Shown here in pieces: positions 27,994 through 36,655 of a DNA stretch of 64,000 nucleotides (within the stretch, counting starts at the first letter, position 1; the number at the start of each line of letters is the position of its first letter). The translations under genes were made by a program, and so were the position numbers. The stretch is from an uncultured Kangiellaceae bacterium (lineage in GTDB: Bacteria; Pseudomonadota; Gammaproteobacteria; Enterobacterales; Kangiellaceae): the NCBI GenBank assembly GCA_905479925.1, contig CAJQOL010000033.1, forward strand, positions 1-64,000, in the 5' to 3' direction. The notes under the pieces were generated by a model. That model was not told where the DNA came from and ran no database searches. It saw only the letters and a list, made by a program, of their open reading frames with translations.

Positions 27994-28124
27994 ATGGGAA
28001 GCTGAGTGATTAGCAAATAGACGGAGAAGCTTCGTTTTTCCTTGGGCTTCGCCTTAGACTAGTTTAGAATTACTCAACTTTATCGGCACATATCTAGATT
28101 GCCGAATACTTGAAAAGGCGTTCT

Positions 28125-28418
28125 ATGAAGAATTTTATTTTATTTCTCTTAGTACTTGTAATCGCATCGGTTTCTGCACTTTTTTTCGCCCAGAATGATT
28201 CGTTAGTCGAAATACGTTATTTTGGCGGCGTTATAAGCTGGCAAATGAACTGGGTGCTGGTCGCATTTCTTTGTTTTGGGTTTTTATTTGGAGCATTTTC
28301 CTTTTCGGCAAGCCTATTTACGACCAAAATGAAGCTCGCTCATGCCAAACGAAAACTTGCGGATTGTGAGAGAGAGTTAGCAAACTTGAGAACACTTCCT
28401 GTAAGTGACAAATACTAA
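28125..28418 (+). CDS. lapA: lipopolysaccharide assembly protein A
   Basis: LapA is a small inner-membrane protein that works with LapB in balancing lipopolysaccharide synthesis. The 97-residue protein has two hydrophobic helices (about residues 3-20 and 42-64), the conserved FFAQNDSLVEIRYFGG between them and a short cytosolic coiled-coil tail (KRKLADCERELANLR). The ATG at 28125-28127 has AAAGG about six bases upstream; the TTG at 28110 is unlikely. lapB follows after 60 bases. Confidence 0.92.
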   Translation: MKNFILFLLVLVIASVSALFFAQNDSLVEIRYFGGVISWQMNWVLVAFLCFGFLFGAFSFSASLFTTKMKLAHAKRKLADCERELANLRTLPVSDKY

Positions 28419-28478
28419 GTTTACAATGTATCTTCAATCTTACTTGGTCATTAACGAAAATTGGACTAACTGCTGTAA

Positions 28479-29651
28479 ATGAATGAGTTGATTTTCATAT
28501 TTGTCTTTTTATTGCCGATTGCCTGGTATTTCGGGTTTCGCAATGGAAAAAATAGGGAGAAAGAGAGGTCTTCAGGCAATAAAGCTGGATTCTCTCGAAC
28601 CTATTTTACCGGCTTAAACTATTTACTAAATGAAGAGTCAGATAAGGCAATTGACACCTTTGTTAGTATGTTAGAGGTAGACAGCGAAACCGTTGAAACT
28701 CATCTTGCTCTAGGGAGTCTATTTCGGAAAAGAGGGGAGGTCGACAGAGCAATTCGTATTCATCAAAACCTAATTGCTAGGCCCTCTTTATCTTCCTCAA
28801 ATCGAAAATCAGCTTTATTGCAGTTGGGTTACGATTATATGAGTGCAGGGCTGCTTGATCGCGCTGAAAATATTTTTAAGGAGCTGATAACCGTTCCCAA
28901 CCACAAAGCAGCAAGCCTCAGCCAACTTTTAATCATTTATCAGCAGACCAAAGACTGGGAAAAAGCGATTGGTGTTGCTGATAAAATAGAGAAAAAAGAT
29001 AACAGTACTCGCGCTGAAATTTCGCATTTTTATTGTGAGTTGGCAGATGAGGCTTTGGCTAGTAAAGCTTATCGTGAAGCGCTTGGCTTTTTGAAAAAGG
29101 CGTTTCAAGTCGATTCAAACAATGTAAGAGCAACCCTAATAAGTGCACGAATACACTTCTCCAAGAAGCGATATAAACACGCCGTTAAATGTTATAAAGA
29201 CCTAATACGCCAAGATCTCGCTTTCTTGCCAGAAGCCATGGATAGTCTAATCGATTGCTTTGCTGCACTTAATGACCAAAAAGGCCTAATTTATTTTCTG
29301 CAGGATGCTATTCAAAAGGGCGCGGGGATTAGTGCAATTCTAGCTTATTCGGATATTCTGCAAACAACTAATGGTGATAGGGAAGCCGCTGATTTTATTG
29401 CAAGTCAAATGAATCAGCATCCGTCCGTAAAAGGATTATTAAGGTTAATTGATTTACATATAAAACACGCACCAGACAGCGGAAAACAAAGTTTGTCTAT
29501 GTTAAGAAATGTGGTAACTAAATTAATAAAAAATAAACCGGTTTATCATTGTCATCATTGCGGTTTTGATTCCAAGACCTTATTTTGGCAGTGCCCTAGT
29601 TGCAAGCACTGGGGAGTTGTTAAGCCGATTACAGGAATTGAGGGCGAGTAA
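28479..29651 (+). CDS. lapB: lipopolysaccharide assembly protein B
   Basis: LapB is an inner-membrane-anchored TPR protein that recruits FtsH to degrade LpxC and so controls lipopolysaccharide synthesis. The 390-residue protein has one N-terminal membrane helix (IFIFVFLLPIAWYFGF), a cytosolic array of TPR repeats (FTGLNYLLNEESDKAIDTF onward) and a C-terminal rubredoxin-like metal site with two cysteine pairs (CHHC and CPSC). All expected parts are present and the length is normal. It lies between lapA and pyrF on the same strand. Confidence 0.96.
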   Translation: MNELIFIFVFLLPIAWYFGFRNGKNREKERSSGNKAGFSRTYFTGLNYLLNEESDKAIDTFVSMLEVDSETVETHLALGSLFRKRGEVDRAIRIHQNLIARPSLSSSNRKSALLQLGYDYMSAGLLDRAENIFKELITVPNHKAASLSQLLIIYQQTKDWEKAIGVADKIEKKDNSTRAEISHFYCELADEALASKAYREALGFLKKAFQVDSNNVRATLISARIHFSKKRYKHAVKCYKDLIRQDLAFLPEAMDSLIDCFAALNDQKGLIYFLQDAIQKGAGISAILAYSDILQTTNGDREAADFIASQMNQHPSVKGLLRLIDLHIKHAPDSGKQSLSMLRNVVTKLIKNKPVYHCHHCGFDSKTLFWQCPSCKHWGVVKPITGIEGE

Positions 29652-29735
29652 TAGCTTTACTTTCGGCATTATTTCTATTGTTACCGATTATTACTCATTG
29701 AGCCAGAATTAGAGAACTCCCAAAGGATAAATATT

Positions 29736-30458
29736 ATGAGCAACGGATTATCAGTTGATGCGTCTAAAGCAATTATTGTCGCTTTAGATTTTGATGATAA
29801 GAGTAAAGCGAATGAGCTAGTTAGCAAGCTGGATCCTAAACTTTGTCGTTTAAAGGTAGGAAAGGAAATGTTTACAATGTTTGGCCCTGAGTGGGTTAAA
29901 CAGTTGGTATCAATGGGGTTCGATGTCTTTCTTGATTTGAAATTCCATGATATTCCCAATACAGTTGCTAAAGCGTGTGCCGCGGCAGCAAGACTAGGCG
30001 TGTGGATGATTAATGTGCATGCGTCAGGTGGAGCAAGCATGATGAAGGCTGCTAGGGAAGCCATAGAGCCATATGGTGAGAAAAGGCCGCTGATAACGGC
30101 CGTTACAATTCTGACAAGTATGGATGAGCAAGGGTATAGTGATTTAGGTTACCAAAAAACGATTAGCGAGCAAGTACTACACTTTGCTGAACTTGCTAAG
30201 CGCAGTGGAATGGACGGAGTGGTTTGTTCGGCTTTAGAAGCCGAGTTACTTTCACAGAAGTTAGGAAAAGACTTTAAACTAGTGACGCCAGGCATTCGTC
30301 CGGAAGGTTCCGCCGTAGGTGATCAATCCAGAATAATGACCCCGGCAAAAGCCATTAAAGCCGGCGCAAGCTTCCTTGTTATCGGTCGACCTATTACTCA
30401 GGCCTCAGATCCCCTTGAGCGTTTGTGCGATATCTCTGAAAGTATTGCCGTCCTCTAG
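29736..30458 (+). CDS. pyrF: orotidine 5-phosphate decarboxylase
   Basis: PyrF decarboxylates OMP to UMP, the last step of de novo pyrimidine synthesis. The 240-residue protein has [11 protein letters not shown] at the start, the catalytic D-x-K-x-x-D arrangement in [21 protein letters not shown], the TPGIRP motif and GRPITQA at the phosphate site. AAAGGA lies about eight bases before the ATG. The position after lapB is standard. Confidence 0.97.
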   Translation: MSNGLSVDASKAIIVALDFDDKSKANELVSKLDPKLCRLKVGKEMFTMFGPEWVKQLVSMGFDVFLDLKFHDIPNTVAKACAAAARLGVWMINVHASGGASMMKAAREAIEPYGEKRPLITAVTILTSMDEQGYSDLGYQKTISEQVLHFAELAKRSGMDGVVCSALEAELLSQKLGKDFKLVTPGIRPEGSAVGDQSRIMTPAKAIKAGASFLVIGRPITQASDPLERLCDISESIAVL

Positions 30459-30571
30459 TAAAGAAAAATAGACAGAGTTATGATGATTTTACTCATTGAT
30501 TAGTTGTTATACATCGACTTAATCAACGGGTTTATATTAAGGAAAATTCTATACTCACAAGGAGAGTCATC

Positions 30572-30892
30572 ATGAAAACAATTATAACGGTAGTAGCACT
30601 TGCATTTTTATCAATTACAGGAACTCAACAAGTTTTAGCTAAGTCCACTAATACCGAGCTTCAACCAACCATTAAAGTCGCTAAAGTTCAGAACAAAACA
30701 GTTAATTTGAACAAGGCGGATGCTAAGCAGTTAGCGTTAGTTTTAAAAGGCGTTGGGATTAGCAAAGCAAAATCGATAGTTGCTTATAGAAAAAAACATG
30801 GCAGCTTCAAAGCGATTGAGGAATTAGCTAGCGTTAAAGGCATCGGTGTTGCTACAGTAGCAAAAAACTTTAAGCGCATTACCCTAAAATAA
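30572..30892 (+). CDS. exported ComEA-like helix-hairpin-helix protein
   Basis: The 106-residue protein has a signal peptide (TVVALAFLSITGTQQVLA) and a C-terminal pair of helix-hairpin-helix motifs: NLNKADAKQLALVLKGVGI with KAKSIVAYRKKHG, then the second hairpin VKGIGVATVAKN. This is the small, soluble ComEA type found after pyrF in many gammaproteobacteria, which binds double-stranded DNA in the periplasm and assists uptake in competent species. AAGGAG sits eight bases before the ATG. Confidence 0.9.
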   Translation: MKTIITVVALAFLSITGTQQVLAKSTNTELQPTIKVAKVQNKTVNLNKADAKQLALVLKGVGISKAKSIVAYRKKHGSFKAIEELASVKGIGVATVAKNFKRITLK

Positions 30893-30936
30893 AATTCTTG
30901 AGTGCGAAATATTATCAATTTTTAGGGTAGAAACAC

Positions 30937-30962
30937 ATACCAGCGATAAAATTAGCTGGTAT
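30937..30962. terminator. hairpin between convergent comEA-like and rhombosortase genes
   Basis: ATACCAGC (30937-30944) and GCTGGTAT (30955-30962) form a perfect 8-bp stem with a 10-base loop. Only a weak T-rich stretch follows on either strand, so termination is likely but not certain. It lies in the 94-base gap where two genes converge. Confidence 0.45.
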
Positions 30963-30986
30963 GTCGTTTAAATTGGTTAGAACTAG

Positions 30987-31601
30987 CTATTGCAGCTTTC
31001 TAGTAATTATCTTTAATTTCTTAACGACGTAAAGAATTAGCACATAAATTAGCGCTGATACTGCGCCATAGCTATGCGCTTCTTCGACCACATTTGCCCC
31101 GATTAGTTGTTCGGTTGCTTGGTTGATTTGCCAAAACAACTCGACAAATAGCTTTCCGCCTATGACCACCAAAATGGCTGCGTTAAGTCGTTTCGATGAC
31201 GACCAGGAAAGTAGCGCCCCACCAACTAAATAGCCGTGAAGGGCCCCGGAGAGGCCGACATACCAGGCTAAGTTCATAGTAAGGTGCATAAGTACAACAT
31301 TAACCAAACAGCAAAATAGCAAAAGTGATGTCCGCTGAGTTTTTGACAGTACCGGTTGTAAAAACAAATCCATCAACCAAAGGCCTGTAATGTTTAGTAG
31401 CCAATGGTTCCAGTTGCTATGGCACAAGTTTGCAGTCATTAGGCGCCAGAGCTGACCCGAGGAGACTTCGTTAGATTGGTAGCGTAACCATTCAGATGAA
31501 GTTGGTTCCAGCACCATTATGAGCAGCGTTATCACAGTAAACGAGATAGGCAACAAGTTCTCAGCTGCTTTTGCTCTTAATTGCATGTTGGTTAATTTCA
31601 T
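30987..31601 (-). CDS. rrtA: rhombosortase-type rhomboid protease
   Basis: Rhombosortases are rhomboid intramembrane serine proteases that process GlyGly-CTERM proteins. The 204-residue protein is a compact six-helix type without extra domains, with HSNWNHWLLN (HxxxNH) at residues 61-70, catalytic S118 in YVGLSGALHG and catalytic H176 in EEAHSYGA. Its size and the GLSGALHG form fit rhombosortase better than GlpG. No GlyGly-CTERM substrate is encoded in this window, but substrates are typically unlinked. A generic rhomboid protease is the alternative. Confidence 0.78.
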   Translation of the reverse strand: MKLTNMQLRAKAAENLLPISFTVITLLIMVLEPTSSEWLRYQSNEVSSGQLWRLMTANLCHSNWNHWLLNITGLWLMDLFLQPVLSKTQRTSLLLFCCLVNVVLMHLTMNLAWYVGLSGALHGYLVGGALLSWSSSKRLNAAILVVIGGKLFVELFWQINQATEQLIGANVVEEAHSYGAVSALIYVLILYVVKKLKIITRKLQ

Positions 31602-31802
31602 TTAGGCTGGGGGTTGCGATTGAAGGTTACTGTACCTTGGAAGTGAACTCATAACAACTCAAATTGGAGCAGCATATAATACTTAAGCATATCGGTTAAA
31701 ATAAAAATAATTAGTTAATTGGAATAACAAAGGGGCTGGAAAATAACTGCGCTATTTTCAAAGGTATTGAAACTATTTTTAACGGTGCTAATTCACCAGG
31801 CG

Positions 31803-31829
31803 AAAAAAAAGCCTCTAAAGAGGCTTTTT
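31803..31829 (-). terminator. Rho-independent terminator of tRNA-Asn
   Basis: AAAAAGCCTC (31806-31815) and GAGGCTTTTT (31820-31829) form a perfect stem with a four-base loop. On the minus strand the stem runs into T residues down to 31803, placing it correctly 25 bases after the tRNA 3-prime end. It could act in both directions. Confidence 0.88.
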
Positions 31830-31853
31830 AGACTTGTTCCCAAGCCATATATT

Positions 31854-31930
31854 TGGCTCCCCCTCCCCGACTCGAACGGGGGACCTGCGGATTAACAGTC
31901 CGTCGCTCTAACCAACTGAGCTAAGGGGGA
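31854..31930 (-). tRNA. tRNA-Asn (GTT anticodon)
   Basis: Read on the minus strand, this 77-base sequence folds as a cloverleaf: acceptor arms TCCCCCT/AGGGGGA, a D arm with GCTC/GAGC, an anticodon loop CTGTTAA with GTT at its centre, a T arm CCCCG/CGGGG around TTCGAGT, and a discriminator G followed by encoded CCA (31854-31856). GTT reads asparagine codons. One A-C mismatch closes the top of the anticodon stem. Confidence 0.96.
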
Positions 31931-31935
31931 ACAGC

Positions 31936-31986
31936 ACCCTCTGTAAGAGGGAGCGCTATAATAGTGGATGATTATGAGCCGGTCAA
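31936..31986 (-). promoter_or_regulatory. sigma-70 promoter and leader of tRNA-Asn
   Basis: On the minus strand TTGACC (31986 to 31981) and TATTAT (31963 to 31958) are spaced by exactly 17 bases, a near-consensus promoter ending 28 bases before the tRNA. The short leader contains a CCCTC/GAGGG hairpin (31938-31952 region), probably removed by 5-prime processing. Confidence 0.8.
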
Positions 31987-32100
31987 CTCTGATTTTCCAT
32001 TTTTAGAACTTTTTTTTGATCTTTTTTATTTGCTGAATAAATCCAGCTAGTTATTGGTTGAAAATTGTTCAAACTGTGTCAAATTCCGCGCCAAGCAAGC

Positions 32101-33282
32101 CTATTGAGCGACTTGCTTTAATCGAGCAATTGCATCGACCAACGTATCCATTGAAGCGGCGTAAGATAATCTTAGGTGACCGTTTGCGCCAAAAGCACTT
32201 CCGGGTACTAACGCTAGCCCAACTTTTTCGATTAAATATTCGGCAAATTCTGAATCGTCTATACAACCACATTTCTTTAATAAGGTTGAAACATCAGGAA
32301 ATGCGTAAAAGGTTCCATCGCTTTCTAAGCAATTAACACCGGGTATCTTGTTGAGCTCACTAACAACATAATCGTGTCGAACTTTAAACTCGTTAAGCAT
32401 TCCCTGTATGCAGCTTTGGTCTCCTGATAAGGCTGCTTCAGCTGCAGCTTGAGATGCCGCCGCAGGATTGGAGGTGCTTTGAGATTGAACCTTTTTCATT
32501 GCTTTTATCAATGCTGCCGGGCCCGCTGCGTAACCAATTCGCCATCCAGTCATGGCATAGGCTTTACTAACGCCATTTAGTACTATGCAACGTTCATAGA
32601 GTTCTGGGCAGGCGTTTAGAATATTAGCAAATGGCTCATCAGACCAAGATATATGCTCATACATATCATCTGTTGCGATCAGAATATCCGGATATTTGAG
32701 TAATACATCCGCTAGCTGAGCGAGCTCTTGTTTGCTATAGGCAACGCCAGTCGGGTTACTCGGGCTATTAATTACGAATAGTTTGGTGTTGTTAGTAATA
32801 CTATTTTCTAATTGTTCGGGGGTTATCTTTAGATGATTTTCGATGGTTGTTTCGATAATTACCGGTTTTCCATCTGCAAGCAAGACCATATCGGGATAGG
32901 ACACCCAATAGGGGGCAGGAATAATAACCTCGTCACCATCATTTAATAATGCTTGGCACAGGTTGAAAAAACTTTGTTTACCGCCAGATGAAACGAGTAT
33001 TTGACCGAGTTCATAACGGAGGTTATTGTATCTCTCAAATTTTGAGATAATCGCTTTCTTAAGCGAAGGGGTGCCATCTACAGCTGTATATTTAGTTGCA
33101 CCGTTCTTAATCGCAATAATAGCTGCGTCTTTTATAAATTCCGGTGTATCAAAGTCTGGTTCGCCCGTTCCTAAGCCAACAATATCTTTTCCTTGAGCCT
33201 TAAGCTCAGCCGCTTTAGCCGCTACAGCAAGTGTACTAGAAGGCTTTACTTTTTGAATTCGGTTAGACAGGTTTATTTTCAC
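32101..33282 (-). CDS. aspartate/aromatic-type PLP aminotransferase (class I)
   Basis: The 393-residue protein has the class I aminotransferase plan: IVGLGTGEPDFDTPEFI near the N-terminus, NSPSNPTGVAY, TDDMYEHI, and the PLP lysine in LNGVSKAYAMTGWRIGYAAGP. The substrate range is not fixed by sequence; this subgroup (Thermus-type AspC) usually works on aspartate and sometimes prephenate. The latter is relevant here because pheA and aroA are missing from the nearby serC-hisC cluster. The gene is divergent from uvrB with 148 bases between them. Confidence 0.9.
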   Translation of the reverse strand: MKINLSNRIQKVKPSSTLAVAAKAAELKAQGKDIVGLGTGEPDFDTPEFIKDAAIIAIKNGATKYTAVDGTPSLKKAIISKFERYNNLRYELGQILVSSGGKQSFFNLCQALLNDGDEVIIPAPYWVSYPDMVLLADGKPVIIETTIENHLKITPEQLENSITNNTKLFVINSPSNPTGVAYSKQELAQLADVLLKYPDILIATDDMYEHISWSDEPFANILNACPELYERCIVLNGVSKAYAMTGWRIGYAAGPAALIKAMKKVQSQSTSNPAAASQAAAEAALSGDQSCIQGMLNEFKVRHDYVVSELNKIPGVNCLESDGTFYAFPDVSTLLKKCGCIDDSEFAEYLIEKVGLALVPGSAFGANGHLRLSYAASMDTLVDAIARLKQVAQ

Positions 33283-33430
33283 AAGATTGGTCCGTTAGGT
33301 ATTGCAATGTTTGATGGCAATTGTACATCACACTGTTTAAAATGGTATAGATCCGATGTCTATAAGAGTCGAAATTGTCGAACCTTTTTTCGATGTCTCT
33401 CGTATGCTTTATTAACCAAATGGCTTTTCA

Positions 33431-35440
33431 ATGAGTTCTCCATTCAGTCTTCAATCGAATTTTAAACCAGCCGGGGACCAACCCGAAGCGATTAAGCGCT
33501 TAATGGAGGGGCTTGACGACGGATTAAGTCATCAAACCTTATTGGGAGTAACGGGCTCAGGAAAGACATTTACCGTCGCAAATGTTATTCAGAATACCGG
33601 CAGGCCGACCATTATTTTGGCGCCAAATAAAACTTTGGCTGCTCAATTATACGGAGAAATGAAAGAATTCTTTCCTAACAATGCCGTCGAGTATTTTGTG
33701 TCCTACTATGATTATTATCAGCCCGAAGCTTACGTCGCAAGTAGTGATACCTTTATTGAAAAAGATGCATCGGTTAATGACCATATTGAGCAAATGAGGT
33801 TGTCAGCGACTCGCACATTATTGGAGCGTAAAGATGCCATTATTGTTGCCTCGGTCTCAGCAATTTACGGTTTAGGTGACCCAAAACAGTTTCATAGTAT
33901 GGTGATGCACCTAAAAATCGGTGATGAGGTTAAACAGCGGGCGATTTTAGCGAAGTTAGCGGAACTACAGTTTACCCGTAACGATGTTGACCTACAGCGA
34001 GGAACTTATCGAGTTAGAGGGGATGTCATTGATGTCTTTCCCGCCGAGTCCGAGCGGTATGCCATTAGAATTGAGTTGTTTGATGATGAAGTCGACGGAC
34101 TTAGAACATTTGATCCGTTAACCGGTGAAGTATTGAAAAAATTACAACGAATTACTCTGTACCCTAAGTCTCACTACGTTACGGCAAGACAGACTATTCT
34201 TGATGCAATTGAACAAATAAAACTGGAGTTGAAAGAGCGTTTAGAACAGCTCAAAGGTTTGAACAAATTAGTCGAATACCAGCGACTAGAACAACGCATC
34301 AAGTTTGACATTGAAATGATGCAAGAGCTTGGATACTGTTCAGGTATAGAAAACTACTCCCGATTTATCTCTGGACGGAAACCGGGCGAGCATCCGCCGA
34401 CACTGTTTGATTACCTGCCGGCTGACGCATTGTTAGTTATTGATGAGTCTCATGTGATGGTTTCTCAAATAGGTGCAATGTATAAGGGCGATAGATCTCG
34501 CAAGGAAAATTTAGTGGAGTACGGGTTTAGGTTGCCTTCGGCGTTAGATAATCGTCCACTGAGGTTTGAAGAGTTTGAAAGGCTAGCACCGCAAACTATC
34601 TTTGTTTCCGCAACCCCTGCGAATTATGAAAAAGAAAATTCCGGCGCTATTATTGACCAGGTCGTTAGACCAACGGGGTTGCTTGACCCTGAGTTAGAGA
34701 TTTTACCGGTATCGACACAGGTCGATGACTTATTATCTCAGGTTAATCAACGAGTGCTTAAACAAGAGCGAGTGCTAGTCACTACACTCACTAAACGAAT
34801 GGCAGAAGATTTAACTGAATATTTAAATGAGCATGGCGCTCGTGCTAGATATTTGCACTCTGATATTGATACCGTCGAGCGAATGGAAATTATTCAAGAC
34901 TTAAGACGCGGCTTGTTTGATGTTCTAATAGGTATCAATTTATTACGCGAAGGTTTGGACATGCCAGAGGTTTCGCTGGTGGCAATATTAGATGCTGATA
35001 AGGAAGGTTTCTTACGTTCAGAGCGTTCTTTGATTCAGACTATTGGGCGGGCAGCGAGAAATTTAAATGGTAAAGCGATTTTGTATGCTGACCGGATTAC
35101 CGGATCAATGCGTAAAGCCATTGACGAGACGGATCGAAGAAGAGAAATCCAGCAGCAGTTTAATATCGAAAATAACATTACGCCTGCTGGGGTTAAAAAA
35201 GCAATCTCAGACGTGATGCAGACCGGTGAGAAATTCAGCGTATCAAACTTAAGTAAAGAGAGAAAAGTTGCCGAACAAGCGGCAAAATATAAGATTAAAA
35301 CCCCAGCACAAGCATCTAAAACGATTAAACAGCTTGAACAAGCAATGTTCGAAGCGGCTAAGGACCTTGAGTTCGAAAAAGCAGCTAAACTTAGAGATGA
35401 AATAGGCTTTTTGCGGGATAACCTTTTTAAAGGGACTTAG
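33431..35440 (+). CDS. uvrB: excinuclease ABC subunit B
   Basis: UvrB verifies lesions in nucleotide excision repair, handed DNA by UvrA and then recruiting UvrC. The 669-residue protein has Walker A GVTGSGKT (K45), the damage-probing beta-hairpin [11 protein letters not shown], the DEAD-like VIDESH, helicase motifs to RAARN, and a C-terminal UVR domain ([16 protein letters not shown]). No good LexA box lies in the upstream region. The start ATG at 33431 lacks a strong ribosome-binding site. Confidence 0.98.
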   Translation: MSSPFSLQSNFKPAGDQPEAIKRLMEGLDDGLSHQTLLGVTGSGKTFTVANVIQNTGRPTIILAPNKTLAAQLYGEMKEFFPNNAVEYFVSYYDYYQPEAYVASSDTFIEKDASVNDHIEQMRLSATRTLLERKDAIIVASVSAIYGLGDPKQFHSMVMHLKIGDEVKQRAILAKLAELQFTRNDVDLQRGTYRVRGDVIDVFPAESERYAIRIELFDDEVDGLRTFDPLTGEVLKKLQRITLYPKSHYVTARQTILDAIEQIKLELKERLEQLKGLNKLVEYQRLEQRIKFDIEMMQELGYCSGIENYSRFISGRKPGEHPPTLFDYLPADALLVIDESHVMVSQIGAMYKGDRSRKENLVEYGFRLPSALDNRPLRFEEFERLAPQTIFVSATPANYEKENSGAIIDQVVRPTGLLDPELEILPVSTQVDDLLSQVNQRVLKQERVLVTTLTKRMAEDLTEYLNEHGARARYLHSDIDTVERMEIIQDLRRGLFDVLIGINLLREGLDMPEVSLVAILDADKEGFLRSERSLIQTIGRAARNLNGKAILYADRITGSMRKAIDETDRRREIQQQFNIENNITPAGVKKAISDVMQTGEKFSVSNLSKERKVAEQAAKYKIKTPAQASKTIKQLEQAMFEAAKDLEFEKAAKLRDEIGFLRDNLFKGT

Positions 35441-35517
35441 GATCCAAAGAATTCAAAATAGAGCAGTATCGTTAACAAAATCTCAGAAGAATAAAATATA
35501 TAAAAGGAGAGAGGAAA

Positions 35518-36351
35518 GTGGATATTAATAAAAAATTGGTTTTAACCGTCGCTATAGCTACGTTTATTCTAGTGACTGTTGGTTGCAGTGATTCAAAGAA
35601 AAACGATGAGCAGGAAGACAATGTCGTTAAACCGCAAGAAAAGGTTTCTCAGAAAGACCACAAACCATCAGAAACTGAAACACCAATCGAGAAGATAGAG
35701 AAAGAAAAAGGCTTATATAAAGCGTCAGTCGTTCCAGAGAACATGACTGTTGCGGAAAAGAAAAATCGCTTTCGAGCATTGTTAGTACCGGCAATTGACT
35801 CCGTATACACTAGACTTGAACGGCAATACGATGAGGTGGAGGCGTCAATTAAGAACGGAAATAATAAGCAAAAAATTGAAGCGCTAAAAATTAGCTATAA
35901 AGTCGACCCAGAAGCTGAAAATAGCAATGCTGCCTTGCTTATGGCTATAAAACCGCACCCCAAGAGTATTGCGTTGGCTCAAGCAGCAATGGAAAGTGCT
36001 TGGGGAACTTCTCGCTTTTTTACGAAAGCCAATAATATCTTTGGCGTATGGTCATTCGATAAAAACGAGCCGCGTATTGCTGCTTCGGAAAAGCGAGGGG
36101 ATAAAACCATTTGGGTCAAGAAGTATGCTTCAATTGAGGAGTCGGTATCAGACTATTACCGAGTTTTAGGCCGTGGTTTTGCATTTGAAGAGTTTAGAAA
36201 GGCTAAAATGCTAAACCCAGATCCTTTTGTATTAGTGACCAAATTGGACAAATACTCCGAAAAGGGCGCTGAGTATGGCGAAGAACTGGCATCAATGATT
36301 AGGTTTAATAAGTTTCAGCAGTTTGATGACGGAAGCCTATCTAAAGACTAA
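35518..36351 (+). CDS. Bax-like lipoprotein with glucosaminidase domain
   Basis: The 277-residue protein starts at GTG (35518-35520), after AAAGGAGAGAGG. It has a lipoprotein signal with lipobox VTVGC (C at about residue 23), a charged linker of about 60 residues, then a mannosyl-glycoprotein endo-beta-N-acetylglucosaminidase domain: IALAQAAMESAWGTSRF with the likely catalytic glutamate, NNIFGVWSF, and a C-terminal LDKYSEKGAEYGEEL. This matches the Bax family, presumed peptidoglycan hydrolases. It follows uvrB by 77 bases but is probably separately expressed. Confidence 0.85.
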   Translation: MDINKKLVLTVAIATFILVTVGCSDSKKNDEQEDNVVKPQEKVSQKDHKPSETETPIEKIEKEKGLYKASVVPENMTVAEKKNRFRALLVPAIDSVYTRLERQYDEVEASIKNGNNKQKIEALKISYKVDPEAENSNAALLMAIKPHPKSIALAQAAMESAWGTSRFFTKANNIFGVWSFDKNEPRIAASEKRGDKTIWVKKYASIEESVSDYYRVLGRGFAFEEFRKAKMLNPDPFVLVTKLDKYSEKGAEYGEELASMIRFNKFQQFDDGSLSKD

Positions 36352-36655
36352 AGACCACCAAATATATTGTTACGCGTTACCTTTATAGCGCGTTAATTTG
36401 CTGGCTTATTCTATATTTGCCAGTAAAATTAGTTTTTTATCTAGATTTGATATTAAACAAACTTTCTTACTGATTGAAATTTAAACAGAAAGATGTTCAA
36501 ATGGGCGGATTGCTGAAAAATAAGATAGCCTGCGTTCATATCACAGTTTAATAGAGCGATAGCAAACAAAACTATAAAAATTCTAACTATAATAAAACGT
36601 CAGTTGATAGAACGGACCAAAAAACTATAAAGGGTTACAATAAAAATAATAGTGC
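36352..36655. other. AT-rich gap between the Bax-like gene and the cyclase fusion
   Basis: These 304 bases carry no gene I can support. A weak CTGGC/GCCAG hairpin (36401-36405 with 36419-36423) followed by a T-rich stretch could end the Bax-like transcript. Confidence 0.5.

Noticed and set aside
31854-31930. tRNA-Asn as an integration site for a mobile element
   Set aside because: No integrase and no second copy of the tRNA 3-prime end nearby; both flanks are ordinary core genes.
33333-33348. LexA-like box upstream of uvrB
   Set aside because: CTGT followed after eight bases by GTAT lacks the required ACAG half-site.
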